From Sulfurospirillum sp. UBA4058 (GTDB lineage Bacteria; Campylobacterota; Campylobacteria; Campylobacterales; Sulfurospirillaceae), in contig DFZK01000014.1 in the NCBI GenBank assembly GCA_002382085.1, positions 1-64,000 of the forward strand: DNA of 64,000 bases. Direction: 5' to 3'. The translations under genes were made by a program, and so were the position numbers. Below are positions 63,300-64,000 of the stretch, piece by piece; position 1 is the first letter of the stretch; the number at the start of each line of letters is the position of its first letter. The notes beneath the pieces were generated by a model that did no database searches, was not told where the DNA came from, and saw only the letters and a list, made by a program, of their open reading frames with translations.

Positions 63300-64000
63300 G
63301 TGCAACATAAAATTCATCAAGCACAAATCTTAATGGACGCGCTTCCTTATATTAAACTTTTTAATAAAAAAACCATCGTGATCAAATACGGCGGAGCGGC
63401 GCAAATCAACCCCGAACTCAAAGAAAAATTTGCCAAAGACTTGGTACTTTTGTACCTTGTCGGCATTAAACCCGTCATCGTTCACGGCGGCGGTAAAAAA
63501 ATCAATGCGCTTTTAGATAAACTCGACGTACAAAGCAGTTTCGTCGACGGTCTTCGCGTGACGGACGAACATGTCATGGAAGTCGTCGAAATGGTTTTAA
63601 GCGGTAGTATCAATAAAGAGATTACGACGCTTTTGAACCATAACGGCGCAAAAGCCATCGGTATTACGGGCAAAGACGCCAATTTTATGCGTGCAAAACC
63701 CCTCAGTGAAGGACGCTACGGTTTGGTCGGCGACATTACGCACATCAATAAAAAAGTCATCAAAAAATTGATGGAAGAAAAATTTATTCCCGTTATTGCG
63801 CCGATTGCCGCAGGCGATACGCCCGAACATCCCGGATACAATATCAACGCCGATCTTGCCGCCAGTAAAATCGCCGTGGCGCTCAAAGCCAAAAAAATCA
63901 TCTTCTTAACCGATACTCCGGGCGTTCTCGATAAAGAAGGCAACCTCATTTCCGTTTTGGATAAAGCTAAAATCAAAGAACTCAAAAAAGACGGCACGAT
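63300..64000 (+). CDS. argB: Acetylglutamate kinase, N-terminal part
   Basis: The gene runs off the right edge. It starts at a GTG preceded by AAAGGATAC. About 233 residues are visible: VIKYGGAAQIN (the family's usual KYGGNAM is slightly changed), VHGGGKKIN, DGLRVTD, GITGKDANF and FLTDTPGVLD. It phosphorylates N-acetylglutamate in arginine synthesis. Confidence 0.95.
   Translation, partial: MQHKIHQAQILMDALPYIKLFNKKTIVIKYGGAAQINPELKEKFAKDLVLLYLVGIKPVIVHGGGKKINALLDKLDVQSSFVDGLRVTDEHVMEVVEMVLSGSINKEITTLLNHNGAKAIGITGKDANFMRAKPLSEGRYGLVGDITHINKKVIKKLMEEKFIPVIAPIAAGDTPEHPGYNINADLAASKIAVALKAKKIIFLTDTPGVLDKEGNLISVLDKAKIKELKKDGT

Overview
The window looks like a chromosomal segment of a Campylobacterota (epsilonproteobacterial) organism, most probably Sulfurospirillum or a close relative. 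The evidence is family membership and gene order: a XerH-type single recombinase, a desulforubrerythrin, a DUF2018 protein, a PEB4-like chaperone next to fba and nth, and two blocks whose order I recognise from Campylobacter (pgsA / FabL-like SDR / dapA / M16 protease / pyrD / msbA / cysS / murJ / FapA-like / ruvA / ddl / hydrolase / murF, and ubiD / hemC / fxsA / proS / hemA / polyprenyl synthase). No rRNA, tRNA or CRISPR array was seen. The host genes are visibly rich in CG dinucleotides.

Layout. 1-392 is the end of a formate dehydrogenase cytochrome b gene. 490-4711 (minus) is a five-gene signalling operon: a sensor phosphatase (periplasmic binding domain, PAS, SpoIIE), a CheY-like receiver, a SiaB-like kinase, a SiaC-like phosphoprotein and an HD-GYP c-di-GMP phosphodiesterase. 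4829-15721 (minus) is a tightly packed run for envelope, lipid, lysine and pyrimidine synthesis. 15860-22105 (plus) continues with FapA-like, ruvA, ddl, an orphan Phd-like protein behind a large palindrome, a hydrolase, acylphosphatase and murF. pta-ackA follow (22181-25506).

25993-30035 is the accessory region: CpG-poor, and carrying a minus-strand gene string of glycosyltransferase, radical SAM/SPASM protein, two tiny overlapping ORFs, an LprI-like secreted protein and a truncated T4-type lysozyme. An 18-bp direct repeat lies near both ends, and the right end abuts xerH. 31141-41554 (minus) holds desulforubrerythrin, two small unknowns, ubiD, hemC, a Dsb-like protein, fxsA, proS, hemA, a polyprenyl synthase and two conserved unknowns. 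42029-44657 (plus) is a sulfur-assimilation unit (metY, an Rrf2 regulator, cysK) behind a near-consensus promoter. A GGDEF protein, valS and an orphan TRAP binding protein follow. 49402-58000 contains mog, panE, hisD, a PLP enzyme, fba, a PEB4-like chaperone, nth, a thioredoxin-like protein and pepD. 57903-64000 contains a lipoprotein, cmoB, a thioesterase, an MBL hydrolase, nadE, a DegT-like protein lacking its catalytic lysine, lpxK and the start of argB.

The most striking unexplained signal is a palindrome, TTACATGTAA, present 14 times exactly and about 16 more times with one side altered, in genes and intergenic DNA alike, where base composition predicts well under one exact copy. The best candidates for new biology are this palindrome, the SiaABC-like switch wired to a phosphodiesterase, and the accessory operon at 26.4-29.5 kb.
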